A DNA stretch of 64,000 nucleotides from Myxococcus dinghuensis (GTDB taxonomy: Bacteria > Myxococcota > Myxococcia > Myxococcales > Myxococcaceae), in assembly GCF_024198235.1 (NCBI RefSeq), contig NZ_JAKCFB010000019.1, forward strand, positions 114,733 through 178,732, given 5' to 3'. Of this stretch, positions 23,421 to 32,166 are shown one piece after another. Made by a program: the position numbers and the translations under genes. Each line of letters starts with the position of its first letter. The first letter of the stretch is position 1. The notes under the pieces were generated by a model. The model was not told the DNA's origin. It worked only from the letters and a program-made list of their open reading frames with translations, and made no database searches.

Positions 23421-24538
23421 TGGCTGGCGACTGGCGCGAGGAGGCCCAGGCCCTCTGGGACCGGGCGACGCGGCAGAAGTCCAGTGAGAGCAAGGTGCGG
23501 CTGCTGGAGGAGGCCGTGCGGATGGCGGACGCGCACGGCGACGTGGACCTGGGCTACCAGCTGCGCGACGACCTCATCGACGCGGCGACGTTCGGCGGCT
23601 ACCCGGACAAGGCGCTCGTCGCCTTCGCGTGGTGCCGGGGCCAGCAGAAGAAGGACCCGGAGCGCTTCGACCCGGAGGGCCTGCTGTGGAAGCAGAAGTG
23701 GGTGGTGGGCCGCATCAAGGAGTTCCCGCACATCACCCGCAAGCAGATCTCCGACGCGCTGGACGACATCGAGCAGTGCTTCGCCAAGGTGGACGCGGGC
23801 AAGCGCTCGGTGCTGAAGCTGCGCTACCAGACGCTGCGGGACATGGGTGACGACCCGGCGGAGGTGGACCGGCTGTGGAGCGCGTGGCTCGCCGCGCCCC
23901 GGGACCACCTGACGGACTGCCGCGCGTGCGAGCTGGACGACGAGCTGGACCACCACATCGAGAAGGGCGAATGGGAGGCGGCGCTGCGCAAGGCGCGCCC
24001 CATCGTGGAGGGGCGCGTGAAGTGCGCGGAGATTCCGCACCTGACGCTCGGCACCCTGCTCTACCCCGCCTTCAAGCTGGGCGACCTGGAGCGCGCGGCG
24101 GAGTTCCACCGGCGCGGCTACGGCCTGGTGGCGAAGAACCGCGACTTCCTGGCCACGGTGGGCAACCACATCGAGTTCCTCGCCCTCACCGGCAATCACG
24201 CGCGGGGCCTCGCGCTGATGGAGAAGCACCTGGAGTGGACGCTCGACCACGGCAGCTTCAACGACCGCTTCCTCTTCCTCGTCGCCGCCGCGTTCCTGCT
24301 GGAGCGGCTGATGGCCACGGCTGAGCGGGACGTCGTCAACCTGCGCCTGTCCAAGGCCTTCCCCGAGCACCGCGCGGACGGCGGCTACGAGGTGAAGGCC
24401 CTGCACGCGTGGATGCTCCAGCAGGCCCGGGGCATCGCCACGAAGTTCGACACGCGCAACGGCACCAGCCGCTACGGGCGGTGGATCGAACGCAACCAGC
24501 GGCTCGCGCAAGAGGTCGTGGCGTTCCCGCTGGACTGA
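23420..24538 (+). CDS. TPR-like helical-repeat protein coupled to the HSP90 gene
   Basis: This is 372 residues whose ATG overlaps the HSP90 stop by one base (TGATG). It is entirely helical, with TPR/SEL-like helix pairs: for example A-L-W-D-R-A-T and L-L-E-E-A-V-R-M-A near the start, A-L-V-A-F-A-W-C-R, W-E-A-A-L-R-K-A-R-P, L-E-R-A-A-E-F-H-R-R-G-Y, and H-A-R-G-L-A-L-M-E-K-H. No catalytic motif, signal peptide or membrane segment is seen. Eukaryotic HSP90 uses TPR co-chaperones that grip its C-terminal M-E-E-V-D; this HSP90 has no such tail, so any contact must be different. Being a co-chaperone or client adaptor is an inference from coupling and fold. Confidence 0.75.
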   Translation: MAGDWREEAQALWDRATRQKSSESKVRLLEEAVRMADAHGDVDLGYQLRDDLIDAATFGGYPDKALVAFAWCRGQQKKDPERFDPEGLLWKQKWVVGRIKEFPHITRKQISDALDDIEQCFAKVDAGKRSVLKLRYQTLRDMGDDPAEVDRLWSAWLAAPRDHLTDCRACELDDELDHHIEKGEWEAALRKARPIVEGRVKCAEIPHLTLGTLLYPAFKLGDLERAAEFHRRGYGLVAKNRDFLATVGNHIEFLALTGNHARGLALMEKHLEWTLDHGSFNDRFLFLVAAAFLLERLMATAERDVVNLRLSKAFPEHRADGGYEVKALHAWMLQQARGIATKFDTRNGTSRYGRWIERNQRLAQEVVAFPLD

Positions 24539-24550
24539 GGTCCAACCGGC

Positions 24551-24585
24551 GCGGGCGCCACGCGGGGGCGAGCCCCCACGCCCGC
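24551..24585. terminator. Nested hairpin between TPR-like and tex genes
   Basis: The outer stem is GCGGGCG / CGCCCGC (24551-24557, 24579-24585) and the inner stem GGGGG / CCCCC with a CGAG loop. It lies in the 67 bp between convergent genes and probably terminates both. Confidence 0.6.
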
Positions 24586-24605
24586 CCCCTGCCCTGCCCA
24601 GGACT

Positions 24606-27020
24606 TCAGCGCTTCAAGTTGCGGAACGGGTTGTTGAAGGGCTCCGGCCCCTTCTTGTCACCCGAGCCGGAAGCATTGGACCCACCGGACGACGGGCGCT
24701 GCCCGCTCGACGACGCGCTGGAGCCCGCGCCCTGCTGACGCGGCGCCGGGCCCCCCCGTCCCCCCGAGCCGCCCTGGGGACGCGTGCCCGCGCCGCCGCC
24801 GCGGTCCGTCATGCGGCCCGCGCCCGTCGCGCCCCCCACGGAGGGACGCCCCGAGGGCTGCGCCGCGGAGCCCTCCTGCACCGCGCGCACGGACAGGGCC
24901 AGGCGCTTACGCGCCAGGTCCACGGTGAGCACGCGCACCGACAGCCGGTCCCCGACCTTCACCACCTCCGACGGGTCCTTCACGAACTTCGTGGACAACT
25001 GCGACACGTGGACGAGGCCGTCCTGGTGCACGCCCACGTCGACGAACGCGCCGAACGCGGTGACGTTCGTCACCACGCCCTGGAGCACCATGCCCTCCTT
25101 CACGTCCTCCAGCGTGCGCAGGTCGTCGCGCAGCACCGGCGCCGTGAAGTCACCGCGCGGGTCGCGGCTGGGCTTCTCCAGCTCCGCGAGGATGTCCTGG
25201 AGCGTCAGCTCACCCAGGTCCGGGCCCAGGTAGCGCTTCGGGTCGATGCGCCGCACCAGTCCACTGTTGCCCACGAGCGCGCCCACCTCCACGCCCAGGT
25301 CCTTCGCCATCCGCTCGACGACGTCGTAGCGCTCCGGGTGCACCGCGCTCGCGTCCAGCGGGTGCGGCCCGTGCACGCGCAGGAAGCCCGCGGCCTGCTC
25401 GAACGTCTTGGGCCCCAGGCCGCTGACCTTCAAGAGCTCGCGGCGCGTGGTGAAGCGCCCCTTCGACGCGCGGTGCGCCACCAGCTTCTTCGCCAGCGAC
25501 GGCCCCACGCCGGAGACGTGCTCCAACAACTGCGGCGACGCGGTGTTCACGTCCACGCCCACCGCGTTCACGCAACTGTCCACCACCTCGCCCAGCTTCT
25601 TCTTGAGCAGCCCCTGGTCCACGTCGTGCTGGTACTGCCCCACGCCGATGCTCTTGGGGTCGATCTTCACCAGCTCCGCCAGCGGGTCCTGGAGGCGGCG
25701 GCCAATCGACACCGCGCCGCGCAGGCTGACGTCCATCTCCGGGAACTCGTCGCGCGCGACCTCGGACGCCGAGTACACGGACGCGCCCTGCTCGCTCACC
25801 GACACCACGGGCACGTTGGCCCCCAGCGCCTTGAGCGTGTCGCGCACGAAGCCCTCCGCCTCGCGGCTGCCGGTGCCGTTGCCCACCGCGATGAGCTCCG
25901 GCTTGTGCTTCTGCACCACCGCGGACAGCAGCTTCGCCGCGCGCGCCCGCTCGTCCGCGCTGCGCTCCGAGTAGAGCGTCAGCGTCTCCACCACCGTGCC
26001 CGTGTTGTCGAGCATCGCCAGCTTGATGCCGGTGCGCAGGCCCGGGTCCAGCGCGAGCACCGCGCGGGCGCCCGCGGGCGGCGTGAGCAGCAGGTGGCGC
26101 AGGTTCTCCCCGAACACGCCGATGGCGCCCTTGTCCGCGCGCTCCTTCAGCTCCGCGCGCAGCTCCGACTCCAGCGACGGCCCCATCAGCCGCTCCCAGC
26201 CGTCCTCCACCGCCGCGCGCAGCTCCTGCGAGAACAGCGACTGCGGCTTCGTCACCACGCGCGAGGCGAGCAGCGCCGTCACCTCGTCGTCCGGCATGGC
26301 GAGCTTCACCTTCAGCACGCCCTCCTCCTCGCCGCGCAGGAGCGCCAGCACGCGGTGCGAGGGCGCCTGGGACAGCGGCTCCTCGTGGCCGTAGTAGTTC
26401 TCGAACTTGGTGGGCTCGCCCTTCTTCGCCGGCACCACGTCCGAGCGCAGCGCGCCGCGCTTCGTGCACACGTCGCGCGCCTCGCGGCGCAGCCCCGCGT
26501 CCTCGGCCACCCGCTCCGCGCAGATGTCGCGCGCGCCCGCCAGCGCCGCCGCCAGGTCCGGGACCTCCTTCTCCGCGTCCACGAACGGGCGCACGCGCGC
26601 GTCCGCGTCCTCGCCCTTGCGCCCCTCCTGCTTCCACAACAGGTCCGCCAGGGGCTCCAGCCCGCGCTCCCGGGCAATGGCCGCGCGGGTGCGGCGCTTG
26701 GGCCGGTAGGGCAGGTACAGGTCCTCCAGCTCCGTGCGCGTACGGGCCGCCTTCAGCGCCTTCTCCAGCGCCGGCGTGAGCTTCCCCTGCTCCTCGATGG
26801 AGCGGAGGATGGTCTCGCGGCGCGCGTCCAGCTCCTCGCGCTCCGTGGTCCGGTCGAGGATGGTTTGGATCTGGACCTCGTCCAGCCCTCCGGTGGCTTC
26901 CTTGCGGTAGCGCGCGATGAAGGGAACGGTGGCGCCCTCGGCGTTCAGCGCGAGGACGCGGTCCACCTGCTCGGGCCGGAGGCCCAGCTCTCGAGACAGC
27001 TCAGCGGCGTAGGAGTGCAT
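24606..27020 (-). CDS. tex: Tex-family RNA-binding transcription accessory protein
   Basis: This is 804 residues from the ATG at 27020 (M-H-S-Y-A-A-E-L-S-R-E-L-G). The domain order is that of Tex: an N-terminal helical region with V-P-F-I-A-R-Y-R-K-E-A-T-G-G-L-D, a YqgF/RNase H-like core (A-L-D-P-G-L-R-T-G-I-K, then A-V-G-N-G-T-G-S-R-E-A), the V-G-Q-Y-Q-H-D-V block, helix-hairpin-helix motifs (N-T-A-S, S-G-V-G-P-S-L-A), and one S1 RNA-binding domain near 645-715 (G-V-V-T-N-V-T-A-F-G-A-F-V-D-V-G). A roughly 75-residue Gly/Ser/Arg-rich tail is extra. Tex affects transcription and toxin expression in other bacteria. The GNAT gene is 46 bp upstream on the same strand. Confidence 0.94.
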   Translation of the reverse strand: MHSYAAELSRELGLRPEQVDRVLALNAEGATVPFIARYRKEATGGLDEVQIQTILDRTTEREELDARRETILRSIEEQGKLTPALEKALKAARTRTELEDLYLPYRPKRRTRAAIARERGLEPLADLLWKQEGRKGEDADARVRPFVDAEKEVPDLAAALAGARDICAERVAEDAGLRREARDVCTKRGALRSDVVPAKKGEPTKFENYYGHEEPLSQAPSHRVLALLRGEEEGVLKVKLAMPDDEVTALLASRVVTKPQSLFSQELRAAVEDGWERLMGPSLESELRAELKERADKGAIGVFGENLRHLLLTPPAGARAVLALDPGLRTGIKLAMLDNTGTVVETLTLYSERSADERARAAKLLSAVVQKHKPELIAVGNGTGSREAEGFVRDTLKALGANVPVVSVSEQGASVYSASEVARDEFPEMDVSLRGAVSIGRRLQDPLAELVKIDPKSIGVGQYQHDVDQGLLKKKLGEVVDSCVNAVGVDVNTASPQLLEHVSGVGPSLAKKLVAHRASKGRFTTRRELLKVSGLGPKTFEQAAGFLRVHGPHPLDASAVHPERYDVVERMAKDLGVEVGALVGNSGLVRRIDPKRYLGPDLGELTLQDILAELEKPSRDPRGDFTAPVLRDDLRTLEDVKEGMVLQGVVTNVTAFGAFVDVGVHQDGLVHVSQLSTKFVKDPSEVVKVGDRLSVRVLTVDLARKRLALSVRAVQEGSAAQPSGRPSVGGATGAGRMTDRGGGAGTRPQGGSGGRGGPAPRQQGAGSSASSSGQRPSSGGSNASGSGDKKGPEPFNNPFRNLKR

Positions 27021-27066
27021 GGCGAGCGTTTCTATAACCCGGTCCCCACGCCGCTCCCAGCCCACG

Positions 27067-27600
27067 TCACCCGCCCCGCCGCGCCTCCCATGTCCGGCGC
27101 GACAGGCCCCAGAATTGCTGGTCCTTGCGTTCACCATGGAGCACGCAATGCGCGTGCATCGTGCCCTCCAGGGTGAAGCCCACGTTGCGCGCCACGCCCT
27201 GCGACGCCAGGTTCTCCGACAGCGTCGTCAGCCACAGCCGCTGGAGGAAGGGCAGCTGGAAGACCTCCTCCAGCATCATCGCCACCGCGCGCGAGCCCAA
27301 CCCCCGCCCGTGGTACGCCTGGGACAGCATGTAGCCCACCTGGGCCCGGCCGTGCTCGCGCGACACGTCCCGCGTGGACACGGTGCCCACGAGCGCGCCG
27401 CCGTACTCGACGAACCAGCGGAAGCCCTTCACCCGGGGCGCGCCCAGCGGCCCCGCCTCCAGCACGCGCCGCACCAGCGCCTCGCGCGAGTCGTCCTCGG
27501 TGTCCACGAAGCGCCGGGCCGCGGGCTCCGCGCGCAGCGCCATCCAGAAGTCGACATGCTCCACGCGCGCCGGGACGAGGCGGAGGTCGGAGGGGCTCAT
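27067..27600 (-). CDS. GNAT N-acetyltransferase (RimJ/RimL type)
   Basis: This is 177 residues with aggggag upstream of the ATG. The RimL-type pattern is present: L-R-L-V-P-A at the start, a central W-F-V-E-Y-G-G-A-L-V-G-T-V, then V-G-Y-M-L-S and the acetyl-CoA loop Y-H-G-R-G-L-G-S-R-A ([QR]-x-x-G-x-[GA]), followed by R-L-W-L-T-T-L-S-E-N-L-A-S and N-V-G-F-T-L-E-G-T-M. It would acetylate an amino group, either a protein N-terminus or a small molecule. It lies 46 bp upstream of tex, so an operon is plausible. The PhoD terminator separates it from the upstream gene. Confidence 0.88.
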   Translation of the reverse strand: MSPSDLRLVPARVEHVDFWMALRAEPAARRFVDTEDDSREALVRRVLEAGPLGAPRVKGFRWFVEYGGALVGTVSTRDVSREHGRAQVGYMLSQAYHGRGLGSRAVAMMLEEVFQLPFLQRLWLTTLSENLASQGVARNVGFTLEGTMHAHCVLHGERKDQQFWGLSRRTWEARRGG

Positions 27601-27630
27601 GGACCGCTCCCCTTACGCCCGGAAGACGGA

Positions 27631-27658
27631 GGGCCGCCACCGGAAAAAGGGGCGGCCC
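27631..27658 (-). terminator. Terminator hairpin of the phoD-like gene
   Basis: An 8-bp stem GGGCCGCC / GGCGGCCC has a 12-base A-rich loop (27639-27650). It lies between the phoD-like stop at 27730 and the GNAT start at 27600. Confidence 0.55.
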
Positions 27659-27729
27659 CTCGCGGCTCCCTCTCCCGGCGCGGCCCTCGTCACCCCGCCC
27701 GGCTGGCGAGGTGTTCCACGACGCCCGGA

Positions 27730-29886
27730 CTACAGGCGCGTGATGTCCTCGTTGGCGATGCGGAAGTCCACGCGCGTGAACTTCGACGCCAGCTCCTCGC
27801 CGTCGCGCTTCGAGTAGTCCTTGGCCACCTCCGTGCTGGGGATGAGGTGGAAGGACGCCTGCGCCTGGGCGCCCTTGAGCTCCACCACCACGAAGCCGTG
27901 CGCGTCGCCGTTGGCGTAGCGCATGCCCGGGTTGGCCGCCATGAGCGACTCGTTGAGCTGCGCGACGATGTACTTGTACACCGCGCTGCCCTGCGCGTAG
28001 CCCGCGCCCAGCAGCGCCATGCCCGCCAGCTCCTTGATGGAGCCGGAGGTGATGGCCGGGGCCGTCAGCGTGGGCACGCCGCCGGGCACGGTCGCGTCAT
28101 GCGACTCCACGGACGCGAAGGACGCGTGGATGTCGCCGGAGATGAACATCGCGTTCTTGATGTTGTTGGAGCGGATGTAGCCCAGCAGCTCCTTCTTCTT
28201 CGTGGGGAAGCCGTCCCACTGGTCCACGCTGAAGTAGAAGGCCTGGCGCAGCGTCTCGTCCGGGATGTCCGTCTTCTGCGACAGGTCGAACACCATGGAC
28301 GACAGCGACACGGAGCTGACGACGATCTTCCACGTGTTCGTCGCCTGAAGCTGCGTCTGGAGCCACGTCTGCTGCTCGGTGCCCAGCGCGTTCTCGCTCG
28401 CCCCCTGCGTCGCGCCGTAGCGGATCTGCGCGTACAGGTCGAAGAGGGGCTTCACGACGATGTAGCGCGAGCCCTGGATGTTGAAGAGGGAGCTCTTGCC
28501 CATGTGCGCGTAGGCCACGCCGCGCTTCGCGCCGTTCGGGTCGAACTTCGGGATGGGCTGCGCGCCCGCCGCCACCCGCGCCTTGTTGACCGCGTCCAGC
28601 ACCTGGTTGACGTAGAAGAGCGCCTGCGGCCCCTTCACCCAGACGGCCACCTTTTCCGTGGCCTCCGCCTGCGTGAGGCCCGCGGCCATGGCGCCCTGCA
28701 CGTACGCGCCCTGGAGCGCCGCCTTCTGCGCCGCGTGCTCCGCCGCGTCGATGTCCACGTAGGCGAACGTGGCGGACTGGAACAGCGGCAGCGCGCCGAC
28801 GACCGCCAGTACCTCCTGCGCGAGCACCACCGAACCCGGATACGCGTCCTCCGGGATGAGGTGGTCCGGACGGTACGTGCGGTAGTCGGCCACCATCAGC
28901 TTCAGGTTCTTGCCGAACTCGAAGTCGCGGTAGATGCGCGTGTTGGGGAACACCGGCGCCGCGCCCACGTCGATGGCGCCCTCGCCCGCCCCGGTGTTGT
29001 CCAGGGGGATGAACTCGAAGAAGGCCCGCTCCGCGTTCTGCTTGCGCTCCAGTTGCTCCTCGGGGGCGCGCCCGTCCAGGTACGTGGCGTTGGCGCCCCA
29101 GGCGTCGTCGGAGAACTCGTGGTCGTCCCAGGTGACGATGAACGGATAGCGCTCGTGCACCTGCTGGATGAGCTTGTCCGAGCGGACCGCCTTGTACAGG
29201 TCGCGGTAGTTGGACAGCGAGTTGGCCGCATAGAACGCCGCCAGGCCGGTGCCCTGTCGAAGCGCCTTCTCCGGCTCGCTGAACACCACCGTGCGCTGGC
29301 CGTTGGCGGACTGGAAGGACGTGTCGCCCGTCGTCTCGTACACGTAGTCGCCGAGGAACACGACGAAGTCCAGGTCCTCGTCGAGCTGCAGCAGCCGCTG
29401 CCAGGCGTTGTAGTAGCGGCCGATGTAGTCCTGGCAGCTCGCGAACGCGAAGCGCACCGCCACGTCGTCACCCGCCGCGGGCGCCGTGCGGGTGCGCCCC
29501 GTGGCCGACGTGTACTTCGTGCCGCCCACCTCCAGGGTGAAGCGGTAGTAGTACGTGGTGCGCGGCGACAGGTTCGTCACCTTCACCTTCAGTGCATGGT
29601 CGTGCTCCGCCAGCGCCGTGAAGCTCCGGTCCAACACCAGGCTGGTGAACTCCGCCGTGGTGGCCACCTCCAGCCGCACCGGCGCGTTGGCGCTCGCGTT
29701 GTCGGGGTCCACCGCGCGGACCCACAGCACCACGCTGTCCGGACGCGGGTCCCCCGACGCCACCGACTGAGGGAAGTACGACGAGCCATCCGCGGACGGC
29801 TTGTCGTCCGAGCACCCGAACGTGGTGCTGGCCGCGACGGCCACCACGGCCTGCAGGAAGGTGCGGCGAGTCTGTCTGTCGAACAA
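27730..29886 (-). CDS. phoD: Exported PhoD-type alkaline phosphatase/phosphodiesterase
   Basis: This is about 718 residues if it starts at the TTG at 29886; the frame is open upstream but not family-like. The leader F-D-R-Q-T-R-R-T-F-L-Q-A-V-V is a twin-arginine signal, and Cys25 (F-G-C-S-D-D) gives a lipobox-like end, so a Tat-exported lipoprotein is possible. PhoD features follow: an N-terminal Ig-like domain (F-P-Q-S-V-A-S-G-D-P), then F-A-S-C-Q-D-Y, F-L-G-D-Y-V-Y-E, T-W-D-D-H-E-F and I-S-G-D-I-H-A-S, which hold the Fe/Ca ligands. It hydrolyses phosphate mono- or diesters outside the cytoplasm. It is longer than typical (about 520-560) because of insertions around 280-420. No Pho box was confirmed. 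Confidence 0.88.
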   Translation of the reverse strand: MFDRQTRRTFLQAVVAVAASTTFGCSDDKPSADGSSYFPQSVASGDPRPDSVVLWVRAVDPDNASANAPVRLEVATTAEFTSLVLDRSFTALAEHDHALKVKVTNLSPRTTYYYRFTLEVGGTKYTSATGRTRTAPAAGDDVAVRFAFASCQDYIGRYYNAWQRLLQLDEDLDFVVFLGDYVYETTGDTSFQSANGQRTVVFSEPEKALRQGTGLAAFYAANSLSNYRDLYKAVRSDKLIQQVHERYPFIVTWDDHEFSDDAWGANATYLDGRAPEEQLERKQNAERAFFEFIPLDNTGAGEGAIDVGAAPVFPNTRIYRDFEFGKNLKLMVADYRTYRPDHLIPEDAYPGSVVLAQEVLAVVGALPLFQSATFAYVDIDAAEHAAQKAALQGAYVQGAMAAGLTQAEATEKVAVWVKGPQALFYVNQVLDAVNKARVAAGAQPIPKFDPNGAKRGVAYAHMGKSSLFNIQGSRYIVVKPLFDLYAQIRYGATQGASENALGTEQQTWLQTQLQATNTWKIVVSSVSLSSMVFDLSQKTDIPDETLRQAFYFSVDQWDGFPTKKKELLGYIRSNNIKNAMFISGDIHASFASVESHDATVPGGVPTLTAPAITSGSIKELAGMALLGAGYAQGSAVYKYIVAQLNESLMAANPGMRYANGDAHGFVVVELKGAQAQASFHLIPSTEVAKDYSKRDGEELASKFTRVDFRIANEDITRL

Positions 29887-30081
29887 GGCGGGACCCCAGG
29901 GGTTTGAGCACGGCCTCAAGAAGCCGCGCGCGCGGAGTCTAAGGCGCCCATCCGTCCGCCCGGCAACATCCCCGCCACGCCCAAGCCACAACGCGACGTG
30001 TCAGGCATTGGCGCCTGTCGAAACACGTCGAAAAGAAACAGGGGCCGCCCTGCCCGCATGGGAGGACGACCCCAGGTCCTG

Positions 30082-30100
30082 GACGCCGGAGGAGGGCGTC
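30082..30100 (-). terminator. Hairpin just after recA
   Basis: GACGCC / GGCGTC with a 7-base purine loop sits 5 bp past the recA stop codon. A second, imperfect 9-bp stem (GGCGCCTGT / ACAGGGGCC, 30010-30046) follows further downstream. Confidence 0.45.
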
Positions 30101-30105
30101 GCCGG

Positions 30106-31194
30106 CTACTTCACGGCCTTCACGCGCTGGCGCTTCTCGCTCGCGCCCTCTGCGGGGGCCTCCTCGGCGGCGGGCGCCGCGGCGGCCTGGCCCTTCGCGA
30201 TGCCGTACTTCTCCAGCACGCGCGACTCGATGTCGCGAGCCACCTCCGGGTGCTCCTTGAGGTAGTCCTTCGCGTTCTCCCGGCCCTGGCCGATGCGCTC
30301 CCCGTTGAAGGAGAACCAACTGCCGCTCTTCTCCACGATGTTGTCGTTGGAGGCCAGGTCGATGAGGTCGCCCTCACGGGAGATGCCCGTGCCGTACATG
30401 ATGTCGAACTCCACCTCCTTGAAGGGAGGCGCGACCTTGTTCTTCACCACCTTCACGCGGGTGCGGCTGCCCACCACATTCTCGCCGTTCTTGATGGCGC
30501 CGATGCGGCGGATGTCCAGGCGCTGCGACGCGTAGAACTTCAGCGCGTTACCGCCCGTCGTCGTCTCCGGGTTGCCGAACATCACGCCGATCTTCATGCG
30601 GATCTGGTTGATGAAGATGACGCACGTCTGGCTCTTGGCGATGGTGCCGGTCAGCTTGCGCAACGCCTGGCTCATCAGGCGGGCCTGCACGCCCATGTGC
30701 GCGTCGCCCATCTCGCCCTCGAGCTCCGCCTTGGGGACGAGCGCCGCCACGGAGTCGACCACCAGCACGTCGATGGCGCCCGAGCGGACCAGCATCTCGG
30801 CGATCTCCAGCGCCTGCTCACCGGTGTCCGGCTGGCTCAGGAGCAGGTCGTCCGTGCGCACGCCCAGCTTGCGCGCGTAGCCCACGTCCAGCGCGTGCTC
30901 GGCGTCCACGTACCCGCAGATGCCGCCGCGCTTCTGGGCCTCCGCGACGATGTGGAGGCAGAGCGTCGTCTTGCCGGAGGACTCCGGGCCGAAGATCTCG
31001 ATGATGCGGCCCTTGGGGACGCCACCCACGCCCAGCGCGATGTCCAGCGAGATGGACCCCGTCGAAATGGCCTGAACGTCCCGCATCAGCGGCTCGTCGT
31101 TGCCGAGCCGCATGATGGACCCCTTGCCGAACTGGCGCTCCACCGCGGACATCGCCAGCTCGATCGCCTTTTCCTTCTCCTGATTCACGGCCAT
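30106..31194 (-). CDS. recA: Recombinase RecA
   Basis: This is 362 residues from the ATG at 31194 (M-A-V-N-Q-E-K-E-K-A-I), with AGGAG upstream. The Walker A motif G-P-E-S-S-G-K-T-T, Walker B V-L-V-V-D-S-V-A-A-L, the L2-region T-T-T-G-G-N-A-L-K-F and the I-N-Q-I-R-M-K-I motif are all intact. The C-terminal domain ends with an Ala/Glu-rich tail of about 35 residues. RecA forms filaments on single-stranded DNA for strand exchange and SOS signalling. M. xanthus is known to have two recA genes; the length here fits the longer one. No CTGT-N8-ACAG LexA box is visible upstream. It is a single gene; the next gene downstream is phoD-like after 219 bp. Confidence 0.97.
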   Translation of the reverse strand: MAVNQEKEKAIELAMSAVERQFGKGSIMRLGNDEPLMRDVQAISTGSISLDIALGVGGVPKGRIIEIFGPESSGKTTLCLHIVAEAQKRGGICGYVDAEHALDVGYARKLGVRTDDLLLSQPDTGEQALEIAEMLVRSGAIDVLVVDSVAALVPKAELEGEMGDAHMGVQARLMSQALRKLTGTIAKSQTCVIFINQIRMKIGVMFGNPETTTGGNALKFYASQRLDIRRIGAIKNGENVVGSRTRVKVVKNKVAPPFKEVEFDIMYGTGISREGDLIDLASNDNIVEKSGSWFSFNGERIGQGRENAKDYLKEHPEVARDIESRVLEKYGIAKGQAAAAPAAEEAPAEGASEKRQRVKAVK

Positions 31195-31306
31195 TTCTCT
31201 CGGCTCCTTGTATTGGCGAGCCACCCCGGCTCACCTGAACGCGCTTTTAGTACGCGATGGGTAGACCCTAGTCCACCCCTCTGACATCCTTGTTGCGTCC
31301 TGCCGG

Positions 31307-32080
31307 TCAGCCCTTGCGCAGAGCAGCCAGGAGGGCGGCCACCATGGCGGCTACACCCACCCACACGCCCCCCGAAATCCCGGTGGACCCCAGGGCCAGC
31401 AGCAGCCCGCAGCCGGCCACCAGGGCCAGCAGGCTGAAGCCCACCCGGTACACGGGAGTCCCCGGTGGGGCAAGCCACAAGGCCAGCATGGCGAGCGCGG
31501 ACAAGCCCACCTGCACGGTCACCCCATCCTCCACCGGCCCCTTGCGCAGCACCTCCTCCACGACCTGGGCGACGACGCCCGCGCCGAAGACGATGGCGGG
31601 CACCCCGCGGCCGATGTCGAGCGCCATCCGGGGGCCGGAGGAGTGCATCGCCTTGTTGGCGCGCAGGTGCTTGAGGTCGTCGGGCTCCACCTCCAGGGCG
31701 TAGGGGAACCCCAGGCAGAGCAGCGCCTCCACGGCGACCGCGCGGCACGAGCGGCCCTGCGCGTCCACCAGCCCCTCCAGCCGGCCTCCGCCCAGCAGTT
31801 GGTGGAGGGTGTCCGCCACCTGCCGTCCCCCGTCGCCGGTCGCCATCCGCGCCAGGACCTCGTTCAGGCGGGTGGCGGCCTCGGCGCGCTCCGGCTCCGG
31901 GGCCCGGAGGGCCTGCTCCACGTGGACGAGGACGGGCAGCGGCAGCTCCACCCGGGGTGTGGAGATGGGAGGTGGCTCGGTGACGGCGGGGGCCCAGGCG
32001 GCCAGGTCGGTCACGCGCTCCTCGTCCGGAGCGCCGTCCGGGAGGGGCCTGGGAGGGTGGGTGCGAGAGGCGTCCGACAC
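31307..32080 (-). CDS. Membrane protein of unknown function
   Basis: This is about 257 residues if read from the GTG at 32080; no ATG with a good ribosome site is in frame, so the start is uncertain. A soluble N-terminal part (about 1-165), with a Pro-rich start and helices (L-P-V-L-V-H-V-E-Q-A-L, R-L-N-E-V-L-A-R-M), leads to a C-terminal block of three or four hydrophobic helices (about 165-255: V-F-G-A-G-V-V-A-Q-V-V, L-S-A-L-A-M-L-A-L-W-L, L-L-A-L-V-A-G-C-G-L-L-L-A-L, W-V-G-V-A-A-M-V-A-A-L-L). No catalytic motif is recognised. It is divergent from the ECF sigma gene, 86 bp away. Confidence 0.65.
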   Translation of the reverse strand: MSDASRTHPPRPLPDGAPDEERVTDLAAWAPAVTEPPPISTPRVELPLPVLVHVEQALRAPEPERAEAATRLNEVLARMATGDGGRQVADTLHQLLGGGRLEGLVDAQGRSCRAVAVEALLCLGFPYALEVEPDDLKHLRANKAMHSSGPRMALDIGRGVPAIVFGAGVVAQVVEEVLRKGPVEDGVTVQVGLSALAMLALWLAPPGTPVYRVGFSLLALVAGCGLLLALGSTGISGGVWVGVAAMVAALLAALRKG

Positions 32081-32166
32081 GGGGAGACTGTACCCACGGC
32101 CCCGGTCGCGATTCAAAGCGAAGGGCGGCGCGCAACTTCTGGCGGGCTCCCGGGTTGAAGGACACC

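Noticed and set aside
31195..31306. LexA/SOS box upstream of recA
   Set aside because: No CTGT-N8-ACAG or GAAC-N4-GTTC site was found in the region.
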